DNA of 64,000 nucleotides from Stictocephala bisonia (taxonomy: Eukaryota; Arthropoda; Insecta; Hemiptera; Membracidae), in the NCBI GenBank assembly GCA_035578905.1, contig JAQJVL010001198.1:62001-126000 (forward strand), written 5' to 3'. The position numbers and the translations under genes were made by a program. The stretch's first letter is position 1. Each line of letters starts with the position of its first letter. The notes beneath the pieces were generated by a model. The model was not told where the DNA came from. It worked only from the letters and a program-made list of their open reading frames with translations, and did no database searches. This document shows, one piece after another, positions 1-50,303 of this stretch.

Positions 1-95
1 TGGTCGGGTGGGTCAATACCACTGTGCGTGTATGGGAGGGCGGGTGGGTCAATACCACTGTACATGTATGGGTGGGTTCAGTGTGGTGTCCGTTA
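1..95. repeat. 36-bp G-rich minisatellite, array 1 (cut by the window start)
   Basis: About 2.5 units of the dispersed 36-bp repeat, with the G-rich strand on plus (GGGAGGGCGGGTGGG near 29). It abuts the truncated LINE reverse transcriptase directly. Confidence 0.85.
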
Positions 96-109
96 ACGTG
101 CTCGGATAA

Positions 110-2254
110 CATGTTATTCCACTTTTGGGAAAGTGGTTTCGGGTTCGATGATTCTTGAAACAAATCTTGCTGTAATGAAAAACAATCATTTACTGTATTA
201 ATACTTTTAAAGATTTTTAAATCGTCTGCGTAAAGAAGTATTTTACTGTTTTTAACACATTGAGTAATGTCATTAATAAAAATTATAAAAAGCAAAGGTC
301 CCAGATTTGAACCTTGCGGGCTCCTGAATCTGCCCTAAATTTCTCAGAAGAAAAACCTAATAAGCTTACAAATTGTTTTCTGTTATAAAGATATGAGGAG
401 AAGAATTTTATGCAATTTTCAGATAATCCAAAGAAGTGCAGTTTAGACAGTAACGCTAAGTGATTTACTTTGTCAAAAGCTTTTTCAAAGTCTGTGTAAA
501 TGACATCAACCTGAGTTCCTTTGTCCATTTCTTTAACACAAAATTGAGAAAAATTTAATAAATTTGAGTTAATTGACCTTTTAGGGAAGAAACCATGTTG
601 ATTTTCACTGACGTAACTTCTCACATGTGAAAATAATCTGTTGTAGATAATAGACTCAAACACCTTAGCCGGTGTCGATAATATTGCAATGGGTCTATGA
701 TTTTTTTATATCCCTTTTGCTTCCCTTCTTGGGTATTGGGACTACTCTAGTAGTTTTCCATAATTCAGGAAAACAATTAGTCTTTATAGAAAGGTTAAAT
801 AAATAATGTAAAGGAAGAACAAAAATGTCAGCACAAGCTTTTATAATATAGGGTGGAACGCCATCAGGGCCCAAAGACCGTTTTGACTTTAATTTTTTAA
901 TTCCGTTCAGTACCTCCGTTTCAGTTATTTCGGAAAAAACAAGGTAGTAACATTATCCATAACTGGCGAAAGGAGCGCTCGACAACACATTTCATCCATG
1001 GACAGATTACATGGTTGATAAACTTTACAGAAATACTGGGCCAGTGCCTCCACTATCGCAGGTCCCCCTTCCACCTCCTTATCATCCAAGATCATTGTTG
1101 TCAATCTGTTATCGGTGCCACTTAACCTTTTGATAATACTCCAAAATGATTTAGGATTTTTGCGTATTTCATTCTCCGCAGTATTAACATAATTACCAAA
1201 TTCAATTCTTATTAAACGCTTTATTTCACTCCTCATATTTTTGTATTGATCTAAAATATGAGGGAATTTGTAAATTTTATATTTTCTTCTAAGTCTTTCT
1301 TTGCGTTTAATCAATAATTTTAAATTACTAGAGAACCAAATAGGATATTTTGATTTGTTTCCTAATTTTCGAGGAACGTGTGAATCTAGAGCCCTATAAA
1401 TTTTGTCATAAAATAAAGCAACTGCTTCATTTAAATCATTACATATAACAAGGTCATCCCATGCAACATTCTTAAACTCATTATATAGAGAAAGGAAATT
1501 AGCCATAGCAAAATTTTACGTATGATTAGAACTATTTACATTTGTTTGGCAGAAACTATGTCTCTTATCTCCCCTTTTGAAGTACATTAGAAGTGCAGGG
1601 TGATATTTATCAATATTTACGAGTGAACTAGATTCCTCAACTACATTCATGTCCGATATATCGGATATTATTAAATCTAATGTTCTGCCATACTGATTAC
1701 TGATATTGTTCTTTAAATTAATCCTATATAGTTTTGTAAAAAACAATAACTGCTTACACACATCGTTTCCTTTAGATAAATCAAAGTTTGTTCCAGTTAT
1801 AGGAAGATTAAAATCTCCTACAATTAATAAGCGTTCTTGATTAAATTTAAATAATTCTAATTTATCAAAAAAAGTTCTATATACATGCACAGGTGTGTTG
1901 GGGACAAAATAAGCTACAGACAACAATAGAGTGGCTGTTAGTAATATTTAACTTAATCCAAATGTTGTCCTCCTCAGTTTCAAGATTATATAATCTACAG
2001 GCTTTAATATGGTTTTTAATTGCAATTAAAACACCCCCTCCCCGACTCTTACCAGTTACAGTCTGATTCCTGTCTTTTCTAAATATATTGTACTCATCAG
2101 TAAACAACTCGGAGTTGTGAATAGAACAATTCAACCAAGTTTCCGTTAGTATGACGATTTCATAATTACTTTCTAGTAGATTTAAACGAAAATCATTTGT
2201 TTTAGATCGCAAACCCCTCACATTTTGGTAATATACAACAATATCTTCACCCAT
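110..2254 (-). pseudogene. LINE ORF2 remnant: AP endonuclease and reverse transcriptase
   Basis: Non-LTR retrotransposon ORF2 of jockey/CR1 type, broken by frameshifts and stops. The endonuclease part starts at 2254 (VVYYQNVRGLRSK, VILTETWLN, SRGGGVLIAI) and shifts frame near 1900 into RLLIVGDFNLPI. An in-frame TAA lies at 1518..1516, just before the linker ORF (1506..925). The RT fingers and palm follow after more frameshifts: SENQHGFFPKRSINSN, DVIYTDFEKAFDKVNH at 283..663, then [10 protein letters not shown] near 200. The sequence ends at about 110, just after the YADD motif, at the minisatellite, so the thumb and 3' UTR are missing. It lies 3' of the ORF1 below. The element is dead. Confidence 0.85.
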
Positions 2255-2437
2255 GCTTATATAATAAAATTGATATGCAGATGCGCATTAATAAATATAA
2301 ATAACAATTATACATGCACAAGATGAATAACTTAATTCTAGAGAACAACAATACGCAGTGAAATAAATAAGAAGTGCATACAACATACCATTCGGAGCGT
2401 GCTTCAGTACAACATAGCAATTTAACTGTAAACATGT

Positions 2438-3265
2438 TCATTTGAGAGAATCGAGATCCGACTTCTCAGTGATGTGTATTGCTGGGGCCCCCTCACTCTT
2501 GCGTAGAAATATCTTCCCCGCACTTGTCACCCAGGCGTATGCGTAATTATGCTCTTTCTTAAATGTGCGGGTGTGACTCCACAGGATTCTCGTCGCCTTC
2601 GTCATTGACAAGTTTATAAATACAGTCTCCTCACTGTTGTACCCTAGCTCAGAAGCTAAGAATCCATTTTTTACTCGCATTTTCTTCCGCATTTCCTCCA
2701 TATCTATACGTCTGCAAAACTTTATTATTATTCCTCTGGGAGCTTGAATGTTGTTAGGGTTTTTGGCTAATCGATGGACAGCGTCTATCATATCATCTTT
2801 TAATTCAAATTGTATTGCTCGTGCAATCCTCTTGATGACTTCCATGATATTTTCTTTTTTTGTCTCCGGTACGCCATATATCTCCAAACAGTTGCTTCGG
2901 GAGTATTGCTCGGATGATTGTAATACCTTCTGTAGTTCCTCAATCTTTGCTTTAAGATTAATATTTTCTGAATTCAAATTCTGTAAAGCTGCTTCATTAG
3001 CATCTATCTTCACTCTGTTCTCATTGGCTGTTGCACTACAATCCTCCACTTTCTTAAAACACATATCAATAGACTCCGTTATATCCACTTTGAACTGTTT
3101 TAACTCATCCTTTATTTCTAATATATCCGTTTTAAACTGATTGTTATCATTTTTTATATCAGAAACATTGTTCAATAACAAATCGAGCTTTTGGTCGATA
3201 GTTAAATTATCACCGTCACTGCTGTTATTATTGCGTGTATTTCTCGTGACAGGTGGCTGTGCCAT
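2438..3265 (-). CDS. LINE ORF1 protein (coiled coil plus L1-type RNA-binding region), intact frame
   Basis: 275 codons, uninterrupted. A Ser/Asn/Asp-rich N-terminus leads into a long coiled coil (about residues 25-115, heptads such as ENINLKAKIEELQKVLQSSE). A compact basic domain follows (about 115-245) with SNCLEIYGVPE, AVHRLAK and GIIIKFCRR, which looks like the transposase-22/RRM-like nucleic-acid chaperone domain of L1-type ORF1 proteins. There is no CCHC zinc knuckle. It lies 5' of the ORF2 remnant with a gap of about 180 nt. It probably served RNP assembly. The frame is open although ORF2 is ruined. No host role is implied. Confidence 0.75.
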   Translation of the reverse strand: MAQPPVTRNTRNNNSSDGDNLTIDQKLDLLLNNVSDIKNDNNQFKTDILEIKDELKQFKVDITESIDMCFKKVEDCSATANENRVKIDANEAALQNLNSENINLKAKIEELQKVLQSSEQYSRSNCLEIYGVPETKKENIMEVIKRIARAIQFELKDDMIDAVHRLAKNPNNIQAPRGIIIKFCRRIDMEEMRKKMRVKNGFLASELGYNSEETVFINLSMTKATRILWSHTRTFKKEHNYAYAWVTSAGKIFLRKSEGAPAIHITEKSDLDSLK

Positions 3266-4780
3266 GGTTGTGCCAGCTGTACCTTGATACCACGTGACCT
3301 TGACCTTGAACCAGCTCCAACTTCACACAGTAACTTGAAATATTCAACTTGTAACACAATTCACGGGCTAACTACTGATTAATAACACTTGTGACTTAAC
3401 CGTTTAACTAATAACTATTTATAGTTTACATATGCAAAAATTCGTATAAATCACAACACTAAAACCCATATAAATTAACACTTAACATCGGAGCCAGTAC
3501 GACACGTGCCTACTCAGTTTGCATGCTCTCCCCACTCTTATTTTAGCAAGAAAGCTCTCAAACGTTTTCCTCCAATGTTTCCAGAGTTGAGTTGAGTTTT
3601 CTGTGTTGGGATCAGTTTCAAATCGTGTTGGTTTTAAATAACTTTCCATGATAAAATATCAAACACAAACAAAATAAACAATAGAAAAATAAAACGTTAG
3701 ATGAATAAATTGTAGTGAAAGAAAACCTTAAGAATTGTCTAGGCTAACATTTGTTTACAAGAAAATAGTGAATGTAAATATTAAGTTCAGCATTATTGTG
3801 AAGATTTAAAAACAGCTGACTTACTTAAAAAAATATTACAGAGTAATTATATTTTCATCACACCCTTATTGGTGTTAGGAATCTACGTAGTAGTCCTTCT
3901 TTGTTTGCAAAGGACTACAAATAAATGCTTAAAACATTTTAAGAGATTTAAATACTTAATTGAATAGTTTTAATAACATCAAAGTTATAATGTTTAATTC
4001 ATGAACATAAAATCATACAAATTGGCAAAAATGGATTTGTATTAAAATATTATGAATAAAAAACAATATGTGAAATAATTGCGAAATTATGATTATTTGT
4101 GAAGAATTATCCTTGAATGTAAAAAAATTACTTTTACTTTAAAAACAAAATTAAAATAAATAAACAATTTCAACACTTACATAATTTAAAAAATTATTGA
4201 ATACCTTTTTACAGTAAAGCTATTCCTGCTTTTAACCCGTATCAGCAGAAGCAGGTTTGAGAATGTAATATAAATGAATATTACATTCTTGTTCATACAT
4301 AAAAATCAAGCAATGGATTATTTAAATCTCCCTTCAAACTGCAAACCTAAAATTGGTGTTAAATATTTTACAATAGGATTACATGTTAAACAATTCAAGT
4401 TCTTAGGCTCATTGAGTATTTAGAATTGTAACCTAATCGAGTCTAAAAATTGTACTGTACATTTTTCAGTATGGTGGAGACGTAAGCAGGAAGAAGAAGT
4501 TGTTGGCTAAGCAAGCTGAGGGAAAGAAGAAAATGAAATCAATTGCAAAAATTAACATACCTAGAGATACTTTCCTTAAAGTTTTAGAACAGTAAAGGGA
4601 TTTAATATGGCGTTTTAGTCTATGCTTCCCCAAGTAGTAATTCACTTTAAGTAAAAGCTCTGTGTAGAAAAAGGTAATTATTTAAGTTTAAAATATTTGG
4701 CCAGGTTAGTGTAATGTAGATGTACTTATTTTCTGCTGTATATTGTTGATGGAATTGGTTTGGTTGTAAATAGAAAGTAA
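3266..4780. other. LINE 5' leader, then AT-rich sequence without recognisable genes
   Basis: 3266 to about 3540 is likely the 5' UTR of the LINE and carries nuclear-receptor-like half-sites next to an E-box at 3291..3309. From 3540 to 4780 it is AT-rich; I see nothing codable. Confidence 0.4.
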
Positions 4781-5452
4781 TTTCTTAGTAAATTCCACAA
4801 ATTTAATTTTCACCAAGAGCGCTTTCGCCGGTTAAGGTTAATTTACATACTGTTTATTCTTCAGTTGTAAATACAGTATAAACAGAAAACATATGTGAAT
4901 AAAAATAACAAAAAATCACATGTAAAATATTAAATACTAGTTAAATTAAATTTAAGTGGCTAAGTTTGAGAAGAATTATTATGAATTAAAATATGGTTTA
5001 GAGTTTTCAATTTTCGATGATATTTCATCTTTAAATAAAGGTAAAAATATATTACTAAAATTTAGAGACGGTTGAGAAATACATTCATCTTTCAAAACGG
5101 CTATACATTTTAAAAGAACCCTTATGGACCAAAAGAAACCAAATTGAAAGTGCATGCATGTCATGTATTTCTCAACCATCTCTAAATTTTATTAATATGT
5201 TTTTACCTTTGATTAAAGATGAAATATCATAGAAAATTGAAAACTCTAAACCATATTTTAATTCATAATAATTCTTATCAAACTTAGCCACTTAAATTTA
5301 ATTTAACTAGTATTTAATATTTTACATGTGATTTTTTTTTTTTTTGTTATTTTTATACACGTTTTCTGTTTATACTGTATTTACAACTGAAGATGCCTTA
5401 ACCGGTGAAAGCGCACTTGATGAAAATTAAATTTGTGGAATTTACTAAGAAA
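4781..5452. mobile_element. Fold-back (palindromic) element, 672 bp
   Basis: Two inverted arms of about 290-300 bp (4781 to about 5085, about 5160 to 5452) share ends TTTCTTAGTAAATTCCACAA and its complement, with a spacer of about 75 bp. Both arms carry the motif CTGAAGA, then CCTTAACCGG, then GAAAGCGC. A 12-bp direct repeat TAGATGTACTTA occurs at 4717..4728 and at 5453..5464; it may be a target-site duplication of a slightly longer unit starting at 4729. It encodes no protein. Confidence 0.75.
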
Positions 5453-5483
5453 TAGATGTACTTACTTATTTATTCCACTGCAC

Positions 5484-5606
5484 GTGTATATGCGGACGGG
5501 TGGGTCAATACTACTGCACTTAGCCTACATGGGCGGCTGGATGGGTCACTACCACGGCACGTGTACGAGCGGGTGAGTGGGTCACTTCCACTGCAGGTGT
5601 ATGGAT
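5484..5606. repeat. 36-bp minisatellite, array 2 (degenerate)
   Basis: About three diverged units (GGACGGGTGGGTCAATACTA and relatives), G-rich on plus. It starts some 30 bp after the fold-back element. Confidence 0.7.
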
Positions 5607-6098
5607 CAAGGCAAAATTTAAATTTATATAAGGCAGCTAAACTTACAGGGCCTCGGGCAACAAAAGAAATTTGGAAGTTTTGGCCAATTTGGAAAAGTTA
5701 AAAACAAATTAAACAAAAGAATTAAATTAATAATTATACAGAAATCCAGCAGGCTAAACTGGGCGACTTCTAGTGGGAACAACAAAGTGAAGAATTACCT
5801 GGGAACCCCGTTCTTTAAAAGAAAATTACCAATAAACCCCCCCAAAAAAATCAATAAACTAAACAAAATAAAAATAAAATCTAAATATATATGTCACTTT
5901 AAAATGTCACAGTTCACAGAAACCATCATACAAGTTTTTTTCACCGGTATCACTTCTTTTAACACACTTAAAATCTTCAAAAAAGTTTATAGCTGGGGGC
6001 CAGAAAATAAACTGGGTTTGGGTCACTTGCATGTCGAAGTCTTCATCCTGGAGGCTGATGGATTAACAGCGTGGAAAGGGTGAGAAGGTGACAGCCCC
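5607..6098. other. Non-coding spacer
   Basis: AT-rich with short A-runs. I see no gene, and the short open frames here lack any recognisable domain. Confidence 0.3.
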
Positions 6099-6371
6099 TC
6101 AGGGATCAATAATAGAGGCTTTGCCCAGCCCGTAGGTGCCACGCTGTTCCTCCAGGAAAACGCAGTTAGTAGACGCGCAGGTGCCCGTCCACCCCAGAGA
6201 GACAGGGCTTAACGTTTGTAGCCGCAATACATTTCTCGTTGGCTGTAAAGCTAGAATGGCGAGCTGGCCGTTGACACCAAGGAACACAGTAAACGAAATC
6301 ACGGAACACAGAAAATGAACTAAAAGTAAATATAACACAGAGAGGAAAACTGTACAAGGCATACGCTCCAT
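6099..6371 (-). CDS. Doubtful 90-codon ORF with hydrophobic leader
   Basis: The frame sits in a patch that is more GC-rich than its surroundings. It begins MERMPCTVFLSVLYLLLVHF, which could pass as a signal peptide or membrane segment, and continues with two Cys (TCASTNCVF) to a stop near KASIIDP. I recognise no family, see no splice sites that would extend it, and the opposite strand is also partly open. It may be a decayed exon or chance. Confidence 0.15.
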   Translation of the reverse strand: MERMPCTVFLSVLYLLLVHFLCSVISFTVFLGVNGQLAILALQPTRNVLRLQTLSPVSLGWTGTCASTNCVFLEEQRGTYGLGKASIIDP

Positions 6372-6399
6372 GCAAGCACATTGTTTTCAACACTTATCG

Positions 6400-8789
6400 T
6401 TCTTCTTCTCTATTTTCTAGTTTTCAACTATTTTGTTGTAGTTATTATTGTATCATAAATGACAGATACTGCTAAAAGTTTCAAATAAAATGTTGAAAAT
6501 TTTTTATATTTGTACTTTTCATTATAATTGTACATCTACAATAAAATAGTGTTAAAAATTATAATTTTAACTTTAAATATAAATCTATATTTTTTTATGT
6601 TCCTTTATGTTTCTAAAACCTTAAAAAATTAACTTTTCTTTACATAATTATGTACTACTTTAAAATAGAGTAAAATAATTTCTGCGTGTGAAGGGTTAAT
6701 ATATGGGCATCACAACCGGTGAGAGATAGGCGATAAGCACGTCACTATCCTATTGGCCTGTCACTAGTAAGTATGTAATGTTTACACTCATAACTGTTAT
6801 TATATGTCAAATAATCTGTCATTGACCATTTTTCTATTGTTATTGTTCCACTTCTTTGCATGACACAATGCAATACTACAGTAATTTGGTGTGGTTATAT
6901 GTTTCTGCTATTTATTAGGAGCACTGGCTCCACAGCACTGCAGTGGGAGTGTCGCTACTGGGTGTTTTAGATGTGTTATAAGACTACATTATAATTTGTC
7001 TCACAACTAATGGTAAATTATAAAAATTTTTTACCAGCTTTATTATGGATGGAATCAATCATCATAATAATAACCGTACCTTCTTGTACTTGTATTAAAT
7101 TACACTTCACTAGTTTCAAAATAATCTAATATTCTTATGTATTATGGACAGACAAATTAATTTTCTCTACAGATCAATCTACTTCACATTCACCAAACCA
7201 GTCATCAATTTACCATGTGATTTGTTTGAAATGAAAAGCCCATAACCTTAAACACATTCACAATGTTGTGCGCCCCTACGGGTACATGAGCACTTTTTAA
7301 AATGACATTGTGTACTCATACAGGCGCACGTCATCTATTTACTATAGCACTTCGTATTCCCGGTGGGGTACACATTCATTCAGTGTTGCTTAGGCATTTA
7401 ATTTAAGTGCAGTTATTCTGAGGGACTTCAAAATAAAGTAACAGTGTCTTACATAGTTGACAGTATTCTTTATTTTACTCTATTGAAAAAAAAATGTGGG
7501 GAATGAGCATAATGGCGGGAAGTGCAATAGATGACGTAGTACAGGTAAAAAAAGTTAAAGATTGTCTTATTTTATCTGGCAAAGTTAGAGCTAATTTTTT
7601 AACTAGCAGGTACAATCAGCTGCTAAAAAAAGAAAAGGAAATATCTGCTGACGTGAGAGTGTGCCGTTATGCATAGCATTCTGTCTGTGAGCAGGCGCAT
7701 AGGAGAAACTTGTGTACCTGGTCGGGAGAACGACGCGTAAAAGGAATGCATTGTAACAAATAGGCGTTGTGCGCCCGATGGGGTACACAACAAAAATAAC
7801 AAATAACTTTTAAAATAAGCTAAATTTGTTTAAATTGCTATAATTTCATATTTATACAGTAATATATGTAACAAAATTTAAGTGTAGGATTTTTTTTAAG
7901 TTTGTAGGCAAATGGTTACGTCATATTGAAAGTATTAGGAATACTACGTCATAAATGTGTTAACTAACATTAAATATGAAGGAAATAAATATAATAATTA
8001 TGTATAGCTAAAAACGGATTTATTATTTAAAATTATGTTACATGTGTACAATATTTTAGAAATAAATACACAACCTGGAACACGATTCACCCCATCCTGG
8101 ATGGTACAGGGTTAAATAAACAAAATACACTGTATTATAACTACCTAACTACGAGGGAGTGGCTTTATACAAATATAATTACAATAGACTTGGGCCTTGA
8201 GCACAGCACAGTGCACCTCTTGCACTCGCGATAATAAATATTTAAAAATAATCAACAAAAATGTAAAGAAATATATGATTGTATATGACTTATTTTACAA
8301 TATTCCTCAATTCTTATTTATATATAATATAGCTCTAGTAAAACAATATCTTTATACAGCAAAATAATTATAAGTACTACACAATAATTATTTCCAATTA
8401 ATAACAAAGAAACTAAATAATAATACTCATAACAGGCTCCACCCTTAATGTTCGGCTTTAACTAAATAATTCTTGTATAGAATAAAATAAAGATTATTTA
8501 TCGATAGTATCCATTTAAAAAAATAAAATTTATTCACTGTAAACTTTAATAAGGCCATATTGGTCAAAGTAATTCCTAGTAACAACATCAAAATTCCTAA
8601 ATATTTTAAATGCAAAGAAACTCCTTAAAATTTACTACAGTTTCGGACACTATTATCACGACACATTTTGTTAATCAGTTGGTTTTCAAATTCACATCAA
8701 CAGTAAATTTAAATGTTGGTTTATAAAAGAGAATAATAATAATAATGGTGAAACATGAAAATAATACAATAATTATGAACATATTGTGA
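6400..8789. other. AT-rich intergenic stretch with piggyBac-like hints
   Basis: No coding potential seen. The motif GTGCGCCC..GGGTAC recurs (7268, 7765), and GGG followed by TTAA occurs at 6690 and 8108, the sort of end a piggyBac-type element leaves. I could not find matching TIR pairs. Confidence 0.25.
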
Positions 8790-9048
8790 TATTTTAAAAC
8801 AACTACTTTGTTTATTAAATGATGATATTTAATTACTTTGCCTTGATTTAATATGGATGAAATTATATATTGGCTTAATTAATTGAAAAAAATATACAAC
8901 AAAAGTTTTTATAATTTTAAAACCAAAAGGAAAACAACAATAATTGTTAAAGAAATTTACATAATATTACGTTCAATTTAAAGCCTAGATGTGATGGTCC
9001 GATACAACGCTTATATGAACACTGCACATTGCGGTAACAGAAGCCTGC
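8790..9048 (-). other. Likely minimal 3' UTR of Syndapin
   Basis: The first canonical AATAAA on the minus strand after the stop is at 8816..8811, which would end the transcript near 8795. Further AATAAA copies occur down to about 8.0 kb, so a longer 3' UTR is possible. Inferred from the signal only. Confidence 0.3.
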
Positions 9049-48399
<39,351 letters not shown>

Positions 48400-48615
48400 C
48401 TGCAAAAGGATCATCAAATCAAAATACAGTTCTAAGTCATAAAAACTTACTCCTATAATTATAAATACGATCAGTAAATATTTTTATGATAAGCGTCATG
48501 AACGCTAATAGAATAGAATAAGATTATTCCAAAAATTGTACATAATTGTGGAATAAACTTTATGTAAAATTATTCCACTGATGGCTGGTGTCGAGGTATA
48601 TTCCAAGGTTTGACT

Positions 48616-49525
48616 CATACACGTACAGTGGTACTGACCCACCCACCCACCCATACATGTACAGTGGTACTGACCCACCAGGCCACCCATACACGTACAT
48701 TGGTATTCACTCACCCACCCATACATGTACAGTGGTACTGACCCACCTCCCCACCCATACACGTACAGTGGTATTGACCCACCCACCCACCTATACATGT
48801 ACAGTGGTACTGACCCACCAGCCCACCCATACATGTACAGTGGTATTGACCCACCATCCCACCCATACATGTACAGTGGTACTGACCCACCAGCCCACCC
48901 ATACATGTACAGTGGTATTGACCCACCCACCCACCCATACACATACAGTGGTATTGACCCACCCACCCACCCATACATGTACAGTGGTACTGACCCACCA
49001 GCCCACCCATACATGTACAGTGGTTTTGACCCACCTGCCCACCCATACACGTACAGTGGTATTAATCCACCCACACACACATACACGTACAGTGGTATTA
49101 ATCCACCCACACACACACACATACACGTACAGTGGTATTAATCCACCCACACACACATACACGTACAGTGGTATTAATCCACCCACCCACCCATACACGT
49201 ACAGTGGTATTAATCCACACACACACCCATACATGTACAGTGGTACTGACCCACCAGCCCACCCATACACGTACAGTGGTATTGACCCACCAGCCCACTC
49301 ATACACGTACAGTGGTACTGACCCACCAGCCCACCCATACACGTACAGTGGTATTAACCCACCAGCCCACCCATACACGTACAGTGGTATTAACCCACCC
49401 ACCCACCTATCCACGTACAGTGGTAATGAATTGTGTAGTGTTTAGTGTTAAGCATTGACCCGCCCGCCCATCCATACACGTACATTGGCATTGGCCCACC
49501 CGCCCATCCATACACGTACATTGGC
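48616..49525. repeat. 36-bp minisatellite, array 7 (largest, about 25 units)
   Basis: About 910 bp of 36-bp units, consensus CATACACGTACAGTGGTATT then GACCCACCCACCCACC, C-rich on plus, with CCCACCCACCCACCC at 48638..48652. It lies about 220 bp upstream of Syndapin coding exon 1, inside the presumed 5' intron, so the G-rich strand would be in the transcript. Open frames of up to 285 codons on both strands arise from the multiple-of-3 period. Confidence 0.95.
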
Positions 49526-50191
49526 ATTGAATAAGTTGAAGGATTGAAATCTTACACTTACATAAACAATACTGAACATATTTGCAAAATTCTACATACA
49601 ATATTTTCTTCAGTCACATTTTATATTGCCAAAGAGTGATGGCATACTGTAGACTGTCTAAAGAACTGAATAATGATTTTTGATTTTAAGTTTTTTGTTT
49701 TAAATTTTACAATTACATCTAGTGTTTTCCAAACATTCACATTAATTTAGTGTTTCCTATTTGTGACATATGATGTTTCATGTTTCTAGTAGCACCTAGT
49801 GTTTCTCTGATACTCTTGCACCTAGTGTTTCTCTGATACTCTTGCAACTAGTGTTTCCCAGTTTGGTAAGTGGTATGACCTGTTTTCCCACACAGTTGTA
49901 TCTCGGGGGTAAACAATGGGTATGTATCTTAAATTGTAGATCTATGATTAACCGTAGATCTACAGGATTTCTAAGGTTTATAAGGTTTGTAAGGTTTAGT
50001 TTGTTGGCCAAACCTCACAGATATAATGTTATTGGAATAAATTTCAGTTACAGTGAATCAATTTTCCATGGAATTCTGATCTGTATATTTGGCTGGCTAA
50101 ATCAATTACTTGCTAAATTTGAAGATGATCTGACTAGTCATAGTATAAATCCATTACACATTGGTATAAAAAGAGTTGTAAATAAATATAC

Positions 50192-50303
50192 ATGGTATTG
50201 ACCCACCCGCCCACCCATACCCGTAAAGTGGTATTGACCCACCCACCCACCCATACACGTACAATGGTATTGATCCACCCACCCACCCATACACATACAG
50301 CGG
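50192..50303. repeat. 36-bp minisatellite, array 8 (three units)
   Basis: Three units, C-rich on plus, 670 bp from array 7, separated by unique AT-rich sequence. Confidence 0.9.

Noticed and set aside
2748..3140. 130-codon plus-strand frame
   Set aside because: It is antisense to the LINE ORF1 and has no domain.
7494..7676. 60-codon plus ORF
   Set aside because: No domain, no splice context and no partner ORFs; length within chance in this sequence.
48588..49445. 285-codon open frame on plus and several of 100-207 codons on both strands
   Set aside because: They consist entirely of the 36-bp minisatellite. A period divisible by three keeps many frames open without any coding function.
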